Assembly: GCA_030600745.1 (NCBI GenBank)
Contig: JAUVLL010000258.1
Coordinates: forward strand, 1 to 5,033
DNA length: 5,033 nucleotides
DNA from: Spirochaetaceae bacterium
Lineage (GTDB): Bacteria; Spirochaetota; Spirochaetia; B11-G9
Direction of reading: 5' to 3'
Position numbers and translations under genes: made by a program. The notes under the pieces were generated by a model. That model was not told the origin of the DNA. It was given only the letters and a program-made list of their open reading frames with translations, and did no database searches. Positions within the stretch are counted from its first letter, which is position 1. Every line of letters begins with the position of its first letter. Positions 1 to 5,033 of the stretch are shown here, in pieces.

Positions 1-1572
1 CAGGTTGATGCCGCAGTGGAAAATGGTATTGAAGCCGGATATATAAACAGTTCATTGTCTTATGAAGATTCAGATATTGTTTTTTCCAGATTGCAGAATG
101 GAAAATTAAAACTGCTTTATATTGCACCGGAGCGATTTGCAGTTGAAGGTTTTATAAGCAGACTGCAGAATATTAATCTAAGTCATATTTCTGTTGATGA
201 AGCACATTGTGTTTCGGAATGGGGACACGATTTCCGCCCCGACTACCTGTTACTTTCCAGGTTGCGGGAGTATTTCCCGAATATAGTTATTTCTGCTTTT
301 ACTGCAACAGCTACCAGGAAGGTACAGAGCGATATTATTACCCAGCTGAAATTAAAGGAGCCTTTGTGTATCAGGGCTTCTTTTAACAGAAAGGAACTGT
401 ACTACAGTATAATCCGTAAATCCAATGCAAATCAGCAGATACTGGAATTTGTAAGAGACCATCCCGGGACTTCAGGAATTGTTTATCGTACAACCCGGAA
501 AGATGTTGAAAGTACATCGGCCTATCTTAATAAATATGGAATAGCGTCTCTTCCTTATCATGCCGGACTGGCAGATGATGAAAGAAAGCAAAATCAAAAT
601 CTATTTAAGAAAGATGAGATTGATATTATAGTCGCCACTATAGCTTTTGGTATGGGGATTGATAAATCCAATGTCCGTTTTGTTATTCATGGAGATCTTC
701 CGAAGAGTATTGAAAGTTACTATCAGGAGACAGGGAGGGCAGGAAGGGATGGAGAGCTTTCTCATTGTCTCCTTTTGTACAGCAGAGGAGATACAGGAAA
801 AATACTTTATCATATTAGAAATATTGAAAATGAAGATGAGCAGATTAGGGCAAGAACCAACCTGTCAGGAATAATTTCCTATGCCGAGACAAGTGTCTGC
901 AGGCGAAAGCAGCTGTTATCCTACTTTGATGAAGCATACCCCGGAAACTGCGGTATGTGTGATTTATGTAATGATGAAGTTGAGCTGGTGGATGGGACTG
1001 TAGACGCTCAAAAGGTTTTGTCAGCAATAAAAAGAGTATATGAAAAATTTGGTATTACCTATATAATTGATATTATCCGCGGAGCAAATACCGCAAAAAT
1101 AAGACAATATGGCCATGATCGGCTTCCTACTTATGGAGTTGGAAAAGGTGAGAGTAAGGATTACTGGCATAGGGTAATTGATGAACTTCTGGGGCAGGAG
1201 TGTATTTTCAGGGATGAAGATCAATACGGTATTCTTCGAATTACAGAGAAGGGGAAACAAATTTTATATGGAAAGGGAACACTCTCTGTCGCAAAACGAT
1301 ACAGTATAAAAAAATCGAAAGTAGCAGTGGATTACGGGCAGGGTGATGAAGCCCTTTTTGATCTCCTTAAGAAACTTAGGCTTGGGATAGCCCGGGAGAA
1401 AGGCCTTCCACCGTATATGATTTTTTCTGATAAGACACTGCGGGAGATGTGTGTTAAGCTTCCCCAGTCAAAAAACTCTTTTCTGGATATAAATGGAGTG
1501 GGACAGGTAAAAATGGAGTCTTATGGGGATGATTTCCTGGGGTGTATCGAAGGGTTTGTTAAGAATGATTGA
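1..1572 (+). CDS. recQ: RecQ-family ATP-dependent DNA helicase (5' end outside window)
   Basis: Superfamily 2 3'-to-5' DNA helicase of the RecQ family, acting in recombination and replication-fork repair in the cytoplasm. The open frame runs from base 1 without a start, so the gene begins upstream; the GTG at 16 is internal, since the codons before it (QVDAA) also match the family. In window codons: DEAH box at 66-69 followed by the RecQ aromatic-rich loop (CVSEWGHDFRPD), motif III SAFTATAT at 98-105, motif V ATIAFGMGID at 212-221 and motif VI QETGRAGRDG at 242-251. The zinc site is Cys300-x16-Cys317-x2-Cys320-x2-Cys323, the same spacing as in E. coli RecQ. An RQC winged helix follows at about 326-440 and an HRDC domain at about 451-520. 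By alignment of the zinc site, about 80 N-terminal residues are missing, including Walker A. The frame is intact and ends in TGA, overlapping the next gene by 8 bases. The family call is very secure. Confidence 0.97.
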   Translation, partial: QVDAAVENGIEAGYINSSLSYEDSDIVFSRLQNGKLKLLYIAPERFAVEGFISRLQNINLSHISVDEAHCVSEWGHDFRPDYLLLSRLREYFPNIVISAFTATATRKVQSDIITQLKLKEPLCIRASFNRKELYYSIIRKSNANQQILEFVRDHPGTSGIVYRTTRKDVESTSAYLNKYGIASLPYHAGLADDERKQNQNLFKKDEIDIIVATIAFGMGIDKSNVRFVIHGDLPKSIESYYQETGRAGRDGELSHCLLLYSRGDTGKILYHIRNIENEDEQIRARTNLSGIISYAETSVCRRKQLLSYFDEAYPGNCGMCDLCNDEVELVDGTVDAQKVLSAIKRVYEKFGITYIIDIIRGANTAKIRQYGHDRLPTYGVGKGESKDYWHRVIDELLGQECIFRDEDQYGILRITEKGKQILYGKGTLSVAKRYSIKKSKVAVDYGQGDEALFDLLKKLRLGIAREKGLPPYMIFSDKTLREMCVKLPQSKNSFLDINGVGQVKMESYGDDFLGCIEGFVKND

Positions 1573-1990
1573 ATGTTTAATGGAAATATTAAACCCCTTG
1601 AGTCAATTCTGGTGGATTGCATTGCTTTCAGTATTATTCTTTACGGGGATTGTTTTTTTAGTACCAGTAGCAGTAATTATTCTGCCTGTCGATTATTTTG
1701 CCGGAGAAAAACGGCATGGAATAATAAAAGAATTTATTTTCCCTTTTAACATGATTCTTTTGGCTCTGAAAAACCTGACTGGATTTGTTCTGTTTGTTTT
1801 TGGAATAATTCTTCTTTTTATTCCGGGTCAGGGGCTTCTAACAATTTTTGCAGGTTTGATGCTGATGAATTTCCCCGGTAAGCGAAGACTTGAACTTTCT
1901 ATTGTCAGAAGAAAGAAGGTATTAAATTCCATAAACTGGATACGGGAGAAAGCGGGGAAAGAACCTATCCAGGATATCTATAACAGCTAA
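1565..1990 (+). CDS. Small PGPGW-type (PGQG) inner-membrane protein
   Basis: A 141-residue hydrophobic protein resembling the putative transmembrane PGPGW family; no biochemical role is known to me. A hydrophobic stretch at about residues 15-40 is followed by a charged loop (GEKRHGIIKE). A second segment at about 68-86 runs into the signature PGQG at 87-90, then a third short hydrophobic segment at about 91-102. After the third segment comes NFPGKRRLE and a basic, soluble C-terminal tail with RRKK and WIREKAGKEP. I chose the ATG at 1565 because it lies 10 bases after an AGGG-like ribosome site inside the end of recQ. The frame is also open back to an ATG at 1523, but that start would lie deep inside recQ with no better site. 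The ATG at 1580 has no visible ribosome site. The 8-base overlap with recQ suggests one transcript and translational coupling. Membrane location is secure; the family call is moderately so. Confidence 0.85.
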   Translation: MIECLMEILNPLSQFWWIALLSVLFFTGIVFLVPVAVIILPVDYFAGEKRHGIIKEFIFPFNMILLALKNLTGFVLFVFGIILLFIPGQGLLTIFAGLMLMNFPGKRRLELSIVRRKKVLNSINWIREKAGKEPIQDIYNS

Positions 1991-1991
1991 T

Positions 1992-2012
1992 TCGGATTGT
2001 CTCTTAATCTGA
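1992..2012 (+). terminator. Weak hairpin just after the PGQG gene
   Basis: TCGGATT at 1992-1998 can pair with AATCTGA at 2006-2012 around a 7-base loop, with one G-U wobble. It begins one base after the stop codon of the membrane-protein gene. No T-run follows directly; the nearest is five T's at 2034-2038. It may stabilise or help end the recQ-operon transcript, but it is not a convincing intrinsic terminator. Confidence 0.3.
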
Positions 2013-2082
2013 TCTCATTATACTATTTAAATGTTTTTGATCCAATTAGTGAGTTTAATAATTACAAGTTAAATTCTTCAAA

Positions 2083-2123
2083 AATCCTACAGGTACTCCT
2101 ATAGTTTCCCATATTGTAGGATT
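2083..2123 (-). terminator. Hairpin 1: 9-bp stem, T-run on the minus strand
   Basis: AATCCTACA at 2083-2091 pairs perfectly with TGTAGGATT at 2115-2123 around a 23-base loop. Read on the minus strand, the stem is followed by an ATTTTTG stretch, which gives a terminator-like shape for the transcript coming from glnN. On the + strand no T-run follows. The loop is long for a classic intrinsic terminator and the stem has only three to four G-C pairs, so strength is uncertain. Confidence 0.5.
2101..2120 (+). repeat. 20-base imperfect repeat, copy 1 (3' of glnN)
   Basis: This segment matches 4399-4418 at 18 of 20 bases in the same orientation (consensus ATAGTKTSCCATATTGTAGG), including an uninterrupted CCATATTGTAGG. 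Copy 2 covers the -24 side of the sigma-54 promoter of glnN. This copy lies in the loop and right arm of hairpin 1. It lacks the -12 GC of a sigma-54 promoter, so it is unlikely to be a working promoter. Confidence 0.5.
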
Positions 2124-2125
2124 AA

Positions 2126-2151
2126 AAGGTTCTTATATAGGAGAGAACCTT
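2126..2151 (-). terminator. Hairpin 2: 8-bp stem after glnN
   Basis: AAGGTTCT at 2126-2133 pairs perfectly with AGAACCTT at 2144-2151 around a 10-base loop. On the minus strand the stem ends in CCTTTTAA, a short T-run, about 73 bases after the glnN stop codon. It may act as the first of two tandem glnN terminators with hairpin 1. Its loop contains TATAGGAG, complementary to part of the hairpin 1 loop, so the pair may instead be a folded RNA element. Confidence 0.5.
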
Positions 2152-2223
2152 ATGTTCGACCCCCAATAACCGGAACATTCTCCAACAAAATGTTATCTAT
2201 ACCAAACCCAACCGGGGCACGTC

Positions 2224-4347
2224 CTATAATCGAAACAACAGATCCAGATATGTAGGTATAGGCCAAAGGTCACATGGGATAAGGGTTTCAAGGGTATCCG
2301 ATGCCACTCTGAGATCAGCCATTTTTGTAAATACCTTCGTTCTGTATTCCGTTGCCTGTTCAAAGGGGGAGGATTCAATATTCCTGGCAAGTAATAGATG
2401 TTTTTCAAGGGACTCTATATTGTTGTAAAGGAGTTCAGAGCTTTCCACTACTTTACCAAGGATTGTTTCAAAAGAACTGTTTCCCTTAATGCCGGATGCT
2501 TTTATACCTTCAATTGTGCCTGAAAGCTGTCTTATATACTCTCCAGCTACGGGAAAGATTTGTTTTTTGGTAAGCTCAATCATTATGGAAGCCTCTATAT
2601 TGATCTGCTGACTATAAGCTTCCAACTGTATTTCCTGTCTTGATTCAAGTTCATGCCTTGTAAAAACATTGTGCCGCTCAAAGAGATCAACAGAGTAATC
2701 TTTTGAGATTTCGGCAAGGGCGTCTACAGTATTGGAAAGATTTATAAGTCCCCTGTCGGCGGCTTCCTTAATCCATTCTTCCGAATAGTTATTTCCATTG
2801 AATATTATACGTTTGTGTTTACGGTATGTATCTTTAATCAGTTCTCTCATGCTTTTATTAAGATCGGATGTATTCTCGAGTTTGTCTGCGAACTCCGAAA
2901 GGACATCTGCTACAGCCGTGTTTAAGACTATATTGGGATAAGCTATGGACATTGAAGAAGGTACCATTCTAAATTCGAATTTATTTCCGGTAAAGGCAAA
3001 GGGTGATGTTCTGTTTCTGTCTGTTAAATCCTTGGGAAGTTTGGGAAGTGAGGATACTCCCAGCTCAATTGTTTCTTTTCCTCCTGAAGTATACTTATCA
3101 CCATTGGCGAGATTATCTAAAATTTTAGAGAGCTGATCACCGAGAAAGATCGAAATAATGGCTGGAGGTGCTTCGCTTGCTCCTAGTCTGTGATCGTTTC
3201 CTGAATTTGCTGTGGACATTCGTAAGAGCGGGGCATATTTATCTACAGCTTTTATTACGGCCACTAAAAAGAGGATGAAATGGGCATTTTCTGTGGGGTC
3301 GTCTCCAGGTTTCAGGAGATTGAGCCCTGTGTCTGTGTCCATAGACCAGTTATTATGCTTTCCGGATCCATTTACACCGGCAAAGGGTTTTTCATGAAGA
3401 AGAGCCACAAGGTTATGCCTGACGGCAACTTTTTTCATGGTTTCCATAAGCAGCTGATTTCTGTCTGTAGCTACGTTGGAAGTATCGAAAATGGGAGCCA
3501 GTTCAAACTGATTTGGAGCAACCTCGTTATGCTGGGTTTTTGATGCTATTCCCAGTTTCCAGAGTTCAAGATTGAGTTCGCTCATAAATGCGGAAGCTCT
3601 TTCTTTAATGGCACCAAAATAATGATCGTCCATTTCCTGTCCTTTCGCGGGTTTTGAGCCTATTACTGTTCTTCCTGTCAGCATCAGGTCCGGACGTTTA
3701 TCATAAAATTCCCTGTCGACCAGAAAATATTCCTGTTCCGGTCCTACTGATGTGTTAACACGCCCCGCTTCAATCCCCATTATCCTGAGTATTCGAAGTG
3801 ATTGCTTATTAATAGCTTCCATAGAGCGGAGGAGAGGTACTTTCATATCCAGAGCTTCTCCTGTATATGATATAAAAGCTGTTGGAATACAGAGAGTAAT
3901 ACCGCCGGAATTGTCCTCTTTAAGAAAGGCAGGTGATGTTGTGTCCCATGCTGTATAACCTCTTGCTTCAAATGTTGCACGAAGTCCTCCGCTGGGAAAA
4001 GATGATGCGTCAGGTTCCCCCTGGATAAGCTCTTTTCCGGAGAATTCCATTATTACCCTGCCGTCAGCAGTAGGAGAAATAAAGGAATCATGTTTTTCTG
4101 CTGTTAAACCTGTCAGTGGCTGAAACCAGTGGGTAAAGTGGGTTGCACCTCTTTCCAATGCCCAGTCTTTCATTGCATTTGCAACTACTTCGGCTATTCC
4201 CAGGGATAGACTGTTTTTGCCATTCTGGACGAGTTTTAGTTCCTTGTATATTGATTTAGGAAGTCTCTCTCTCATTACCGCATCTCCGAATGAGTTTATT
4301 CCATATATTTCTCTTACCGGGGTTTTTGTGAAATCAGTAGTATTCAT
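2224..4347 (-). CDS. glnN: Type III glutamine synthetase (GlnN)
   Basis: Makes glutamine from glutamate, ammonia and ATP, the main entry of ammonia into metabolism; a soluble cytoplasmic enzyme. The 707 residues match the large type III subunit (about 700-730) and not the roughly 450-residue type I. Motifs in order: HWFQP at 73-77, FPSGGLRATFEARGYTAWD at 117-135, GPEQEYFLVD at 202-211 and NEVAPNQFELAPIFD at 274-288. Then come NGSGKHNNWS at 326-335 (type III form of the ATP/glutamate region), NDHRLGASEAPPA at 384-396 and RTSPFAFTGNKFEFR at 446-460. The C-terminus ends in the family hallmark LWPIPTYLDLLF. The ATG at 4347 is supported by AAGGAGA eight bases upstream. A sigma-54 promoter sits about 36 bases upstream of the start, with a sigma-54 activator gene beyond it in the same direction. 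The tyrosine that is adenylylated in many type I enzymes is not an expected control site in type III, so transcriptional control may matter more. The gene is intact and the identification very secure. Confidence 0.97.
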   Translation of the reverse strand: MNTTDFTKTPVREIYGINSFGDAVMRERLPKSIYKELKLVQNGKNSLSLGIAEVVANAMKDWALERGATHFTHWFQPLTGLTAEKHDSFISPTADGRVIMEFSGKELIQGEPDASSFPSGGLRATFEARGYTAWDTTSPAFLKEDNSGGITLCIPTAFISYTGEALDMKVPLLRSMEAINKQSLRILRIMGIEAGRVNTSVGPEQEYFLVDREFYDKRPDLMLTGRTVIGSKPAKGQEMDDHYFGAIKERASAFMSELNLELWKLGIASKTQHNEVAPNQFELAPIFDTSNVATDRNQLLMETMKKVAVRHNLVALLHEKPFAGVNGSGKHNNWSMDTDTGLNLLKPGDDPTENAHFILFLVAVIKAVDKYAPLLRMSTANSGNDHRLGASEAPPAIISIFLGDQLSKILDNLANGDKYTSGGKETIELGVSSLPKLPKDLTDRNRTSPFAFTGNKFEFRMVPSSMSIAYPNIVLNTAVADVLSEFADKLENTSDLNKSMRELIKDTYRKHKRIIFNGNNYSEEWIKEAADRGLINLSNTVDALAEISKDYSVDLFERHNVFTRHELESRQEIQLEAYSQQINIEASIMIELTKKQIFPVAGEYIRQLSGTIEGIKASGIKGNSSFETILGKVVESSELLYNNIESLEKHLLLARNIESSPFEQATEYRTKVFTKMADLRVASDTLETLIPCDLWPIPTYLDLLFRL

Positions 4348-4355
4348 TTTAGTGT

Positions 4356-4362
4356 TCTCCTT
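4356..4362 (-). promoter_or_regulatory. Strong ribosome binding site of glnN
   Basis: On the minus strand AAGGAGA lies eight bases before the ATG at 4347, close to the ideal Shine-Dalgarno sequence and spacing. It fixes the glnN start and implies efficient translation. Confidence 0.9.
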
Positions 4363-4393
4363 GATATTGCTGCAATTTCAATGGTAAGTATAC

Positions 4394-4409
4394 AGCAAAT
4401 AGTGTGCCA
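4394..4409 (-). promoter_or_regulatory. Sigma-54 (-24/-12) promoter of glnN
   Basis: On the minus strand the sequence reads TGGCAC-ACTAT-TTGCT, matching the sigma-54 consensus TGGCAC-N5-TTGCW with the required GG and GC exactly spaced. The -24 GG is at 4407-4408 and the -12 GC at 4395-4396. The predicted start of transcription is near 4383, giving a leader of about 36 bases before the glnN ATG. Sigma-54 promoters are silent without an ATP-hydrolysing activator; a gene for one lies immediately upstream. The motif match, location, orientation and context agree. Confidence 0.9.
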
Positions 4410-4418
4410 TATTGTAGG
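4399..4418 (+). repeat. 20-base imperfect repeat, copy 2 (sigma-54 promoter, -24 side)
   Basis: Partner of the segment at 2101-2120, identical at 18 of 20 positions in the same orientation. This copy includes the -24 half of the glnN promoter and ten bases beyond it. Similarity stops abruptly on both sides. Confidence 0.5.
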
Positions 4419-4495
4419 GGCTCCTCTTGCGGGTGCCTTTCCATGATACATCATATGCTGTATAGGGGCAGATACGCCTGTTCAGCATGATTGTG

Positions 4496-4503
4496 TATCG
4501 ATA
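4496..4503. promoter_or_regulatory. Candidate enhancer half: TATCGATA dyad
   Basis: A perfect 8-bp palindrome centred near -116 relative to the predicted glnN start. It shares its TATCG/CGATA arms with the dyad at 4513-4527; the two centres are about 20.5 bp apart, two helical turns. Sigma-54 activators commonly bind tandem dyads 80-150 bp upstream. It does not match the TGT-N10-ACA site known for NifA, so the binding protein is not identified. Confidence 0.5.
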
Positions 4504-4512
4504 TGAGATTTT

Positions 4513-4527
4513 TTTATCGTCGATAAA
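4513..4527. promoter_or_regulatory. Candidate enhancer half: TTTATCG-T-CGATAAA dyad
   Basis: A perfect 15-base inverted repeat (7-bp arms around one T), centred near -137 from the predicted glnN start. It is the cleanest operator-like palindrome in the region. With the shorter dyad at 4496-4503 it forms a tandem pair on the same face of the helix, as expected for an enhancer bound by dimers of the neighbouring regulator. The assignment to that regulator is inference from position. Confidence 0.55.
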
Positions 4528-4558
4528 CATACAAAAATGTAAGTATATTTATAAAACC

Positions 4559-4572
4559 CTACATTTATGTAG
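4559..4572 (-). other. Short dyad at the activator stop codon
   Basis: CTACAT at 4559-4564 and ATGTAG at 4567-4572 form a 6-bp inverted repeat around two bases, spanning the TAA stop of the activator gene. On the minus strand it is followed by GGGTTTTAT. It could be a weak terminator, although a two-base loop is sterically poor, or a protein-binding dyad of the form TACA-N4-TGTA, which recurs at 4530-4541. Confidence 0.35.
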
Positions 4573-5033
4573 CTAATTGTCTGGTATTGATGTTGAATTT
4601 ATCTACCCTAAGCCCCATTTGTCTTTCTGTTAGTCCCAGTTGCCGGGCAGCTTTTGCTCTGTTTCCCCTGGAAGATTTAAGAGCGTCAAAGATAAGTTCC
4701 TTTTCCAGCTTATCAACTGCCGCCTTAAGGGTTTCATGGAGCTCCGTTCCTGTAGATTCAGCACTCTGGAGGCTTGGTGGAAGGTGATGACCGTGTATTA
4801 CACCATCTGAGCTTAACAGAACAGCTCTTTCTATACAGTTCTCAAGTTCTCTAATATTTCCCGGCCATTGGTAGCTCATAAATAGTTCTATTGCAGGGGT
4901 GGATATACGTTTTATTGGTTTTCCTGATAATTTTCCGTATTTTTCAGTAAAGTGATCTGCCAGCAGCATAATATCACTGCGTCGATCCCTGAGCAGGGGC
5001 AGGTGTATCGGAAATACATTCAGGCGATAGTAT
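4565..5033 (-). CDS. Sigma-54-dependent enhancer-binding regulator, NifA/NtrC-like (5' end outside window)
   Basis: C-terminal 155 residues of a bacterial enhancer-binding protein, which uses ATP hydrolysis to remodel RNA polymerase-sigma-54 into an open complex. The frame is open to the right edge, so the ATG at 4969 is internal. Window residues begin YYRLNVFPIHLPLLRDRRSD, the stretch after sensor I of the AAA+ domain; the Arg in YYRLN aligns with a proposed arginine finger. Sensor II follows as WPGNIRELEN at 56-65. After a linker, a Fis-type helix-turn-helix lies at about 115-148 (GNRAKAARQLGLTERQMGLR), a form I associate with NifA-like regulators. The usual LPPLRER is LPLLRDR here, a mild departure. 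GAFTGA, Walker A/B and the sensory N-terminal domain are outside the window, so NifA versus NtrC type cannot be settled. It lies 217 bases upstream of glnN, whose promoter has a sigma-54 motif, making glnN its likely target. Confidence 0.93.
   Translation of the reverse strand, partial: YYRLNVFPIHLPLLRDRRSDIMLLADHFTEKYGKLSGKPIKRISTPAIELFMSYQWPGNIRELENCIERAVLLSSDGVIHGHHLPPSLQSAESTGTELHETLKAAVDKLEKELIFDALKSSRGNRAKAARQLGLTERQMGLRVDKFNINTRQLAT

Larger units (their letters stand above)
1991..2223. other. Convergent intergenic region between the PGQG gene and glnN
   Basis: This 233-base gap separates the 3' ends of two facing genes. I see no protein gene longer than a few codons in it. The left part (1991-2082) is AT-rich, with one imperfect hairpin and a weak promoter-like pair on the + strand. 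The centre (2083-2151) holds two clear hairpins. The right part (2152-2223) has only a 6-bp inverted repeat, AACATT at 2174-2179 with AATGTT at 2189-2194. Both facing transcripts would be expected to end here. Confidence 0.8.
4348..4564 (-). promoter_or_regulatory. glnN control region
   Basis: A 217-base non-coding stretch between the stop of the sigma-54 activator and the start of glnN, read on the minus strand. From activator to glnN it holds a short dyad at the activator stop, an AT-rich tract with a second TACA-N4-TGTA dyad, two TATCG/CGATA dyads, a spacer, the -24/-12 promoter, a short leader and a strong ribosome site. Its size suits an enhancer-activated promoter with DNA looping. Confidence 0.75.

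Noticed and set aside
647..874. Open frame of 75 codons inside recQ
   Set aside because: It overlaps RecQ motifs V and VI in another frame; the conservation there is fully explained by RecQ.
2096..2111. Second sigma-54 promoter within the 20-base repeat copy
   Set aside because: On the minus strand it reads TGGGAAACTATAGGAG; the -24 GG is present but the -12 GC is missing, so it should not function as one.
2151..2166. GTTCGACCCC resembling a tRNA T-loop, hence a tRNA fragment or attachment site
   Set aside because: The flanking bases do not form a five-pair T-stem, and no acceptor stem, anticodon arm or CCA end lies nearby.
2193..2408. Open frame of 71 codons on the minus strand
   Set aside because: It overlaps the end of glnN in another frame, lacks a recognisable domain, and glnN coding there is unmistakable.
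3280..3543. Open frame of 87 codons on the + strand opposite glnN
   Set aside because: It is a shadow frame opposite the conserved catalytic core of GlnN, with no family resemblance.
4348..4383. Riboswitch or glutamine-sensing RNA in the glnN leader
   Set aside because: The predicted leader is only about 36 bases and shows no substantial stem.
4411..4564. Search for a NifA-type TGT-N10-ACA upstream site
   Set aside because: Every TGT in the region was checked and none has ACA at the required spacing.

Overview
The window looks like chromosomal DNA of a moderately AT-rich, low-to-mid GC bacterium that uses sigma-54 and has a type III (GlnN) glutamine synthetase. GlnN enzymes are typical of Bacteroidota, cyanobacteria, some Firmicutes and spirochaetes. 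A NifA-like enhancer-binding protein beside glnN, with a canonical -24/-12 promoter, fits a spirochaete-like anaerobe best, but this is a low-confidence inference from gene content. No mobile element, CRISPR array, tRNA or rRNA is visible.

Layout. 1-1572 (+): the 3' five-sixths of a RecQ DNA helicase; its N-terminus with the Walker A motif lies outside the window. 1565-1990 (+): a 141-residue membrane protein of the PGPGW type (here PGQG), overlapping recQ by 8 bases and probably translationally coupled to it. 1991-2223: a 233-base convergent intergenic region with two adjacent hairpins whose loops are complementary, best read as terminators for the leftward gene. 2224-4347 (-): full-length glnN. 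4348-4564: a 217-base control region with a strong ribosome binding site, a near-perfect sigma-54 promoter, and two TATCG/CGATA dyads about two helical turns apart, placed where an enhancer would be expected. 4565-5033 (-): the C-terminal part of a sigma-54 enhancer-binding protein (end of the AAA+ domain plus a Fis-type helix-turn-helix), running off the right edge.

How it fits together. The most informative unit is the regulator-glnN pair. The upstream regulator gene, the sigma-54 promoter and the phased upstream dyads together suggest that this regulator switches on the type III glutamine synthetase locally, probably in response to nitrogen. The recQ/PGPGW pair is a separate convergent unit with no evident link to nitrogen. 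The main unexplained structure is non-coding. An 18-of-20 copy of the promoter's -24 side lies beyond the 3' end of glnN. A compact two-hairpin element there contains a Shine-Dalgarno-like loop, a complementary anti-Shine-Dalgarno loop and a five-codon reading frame on the + strand.
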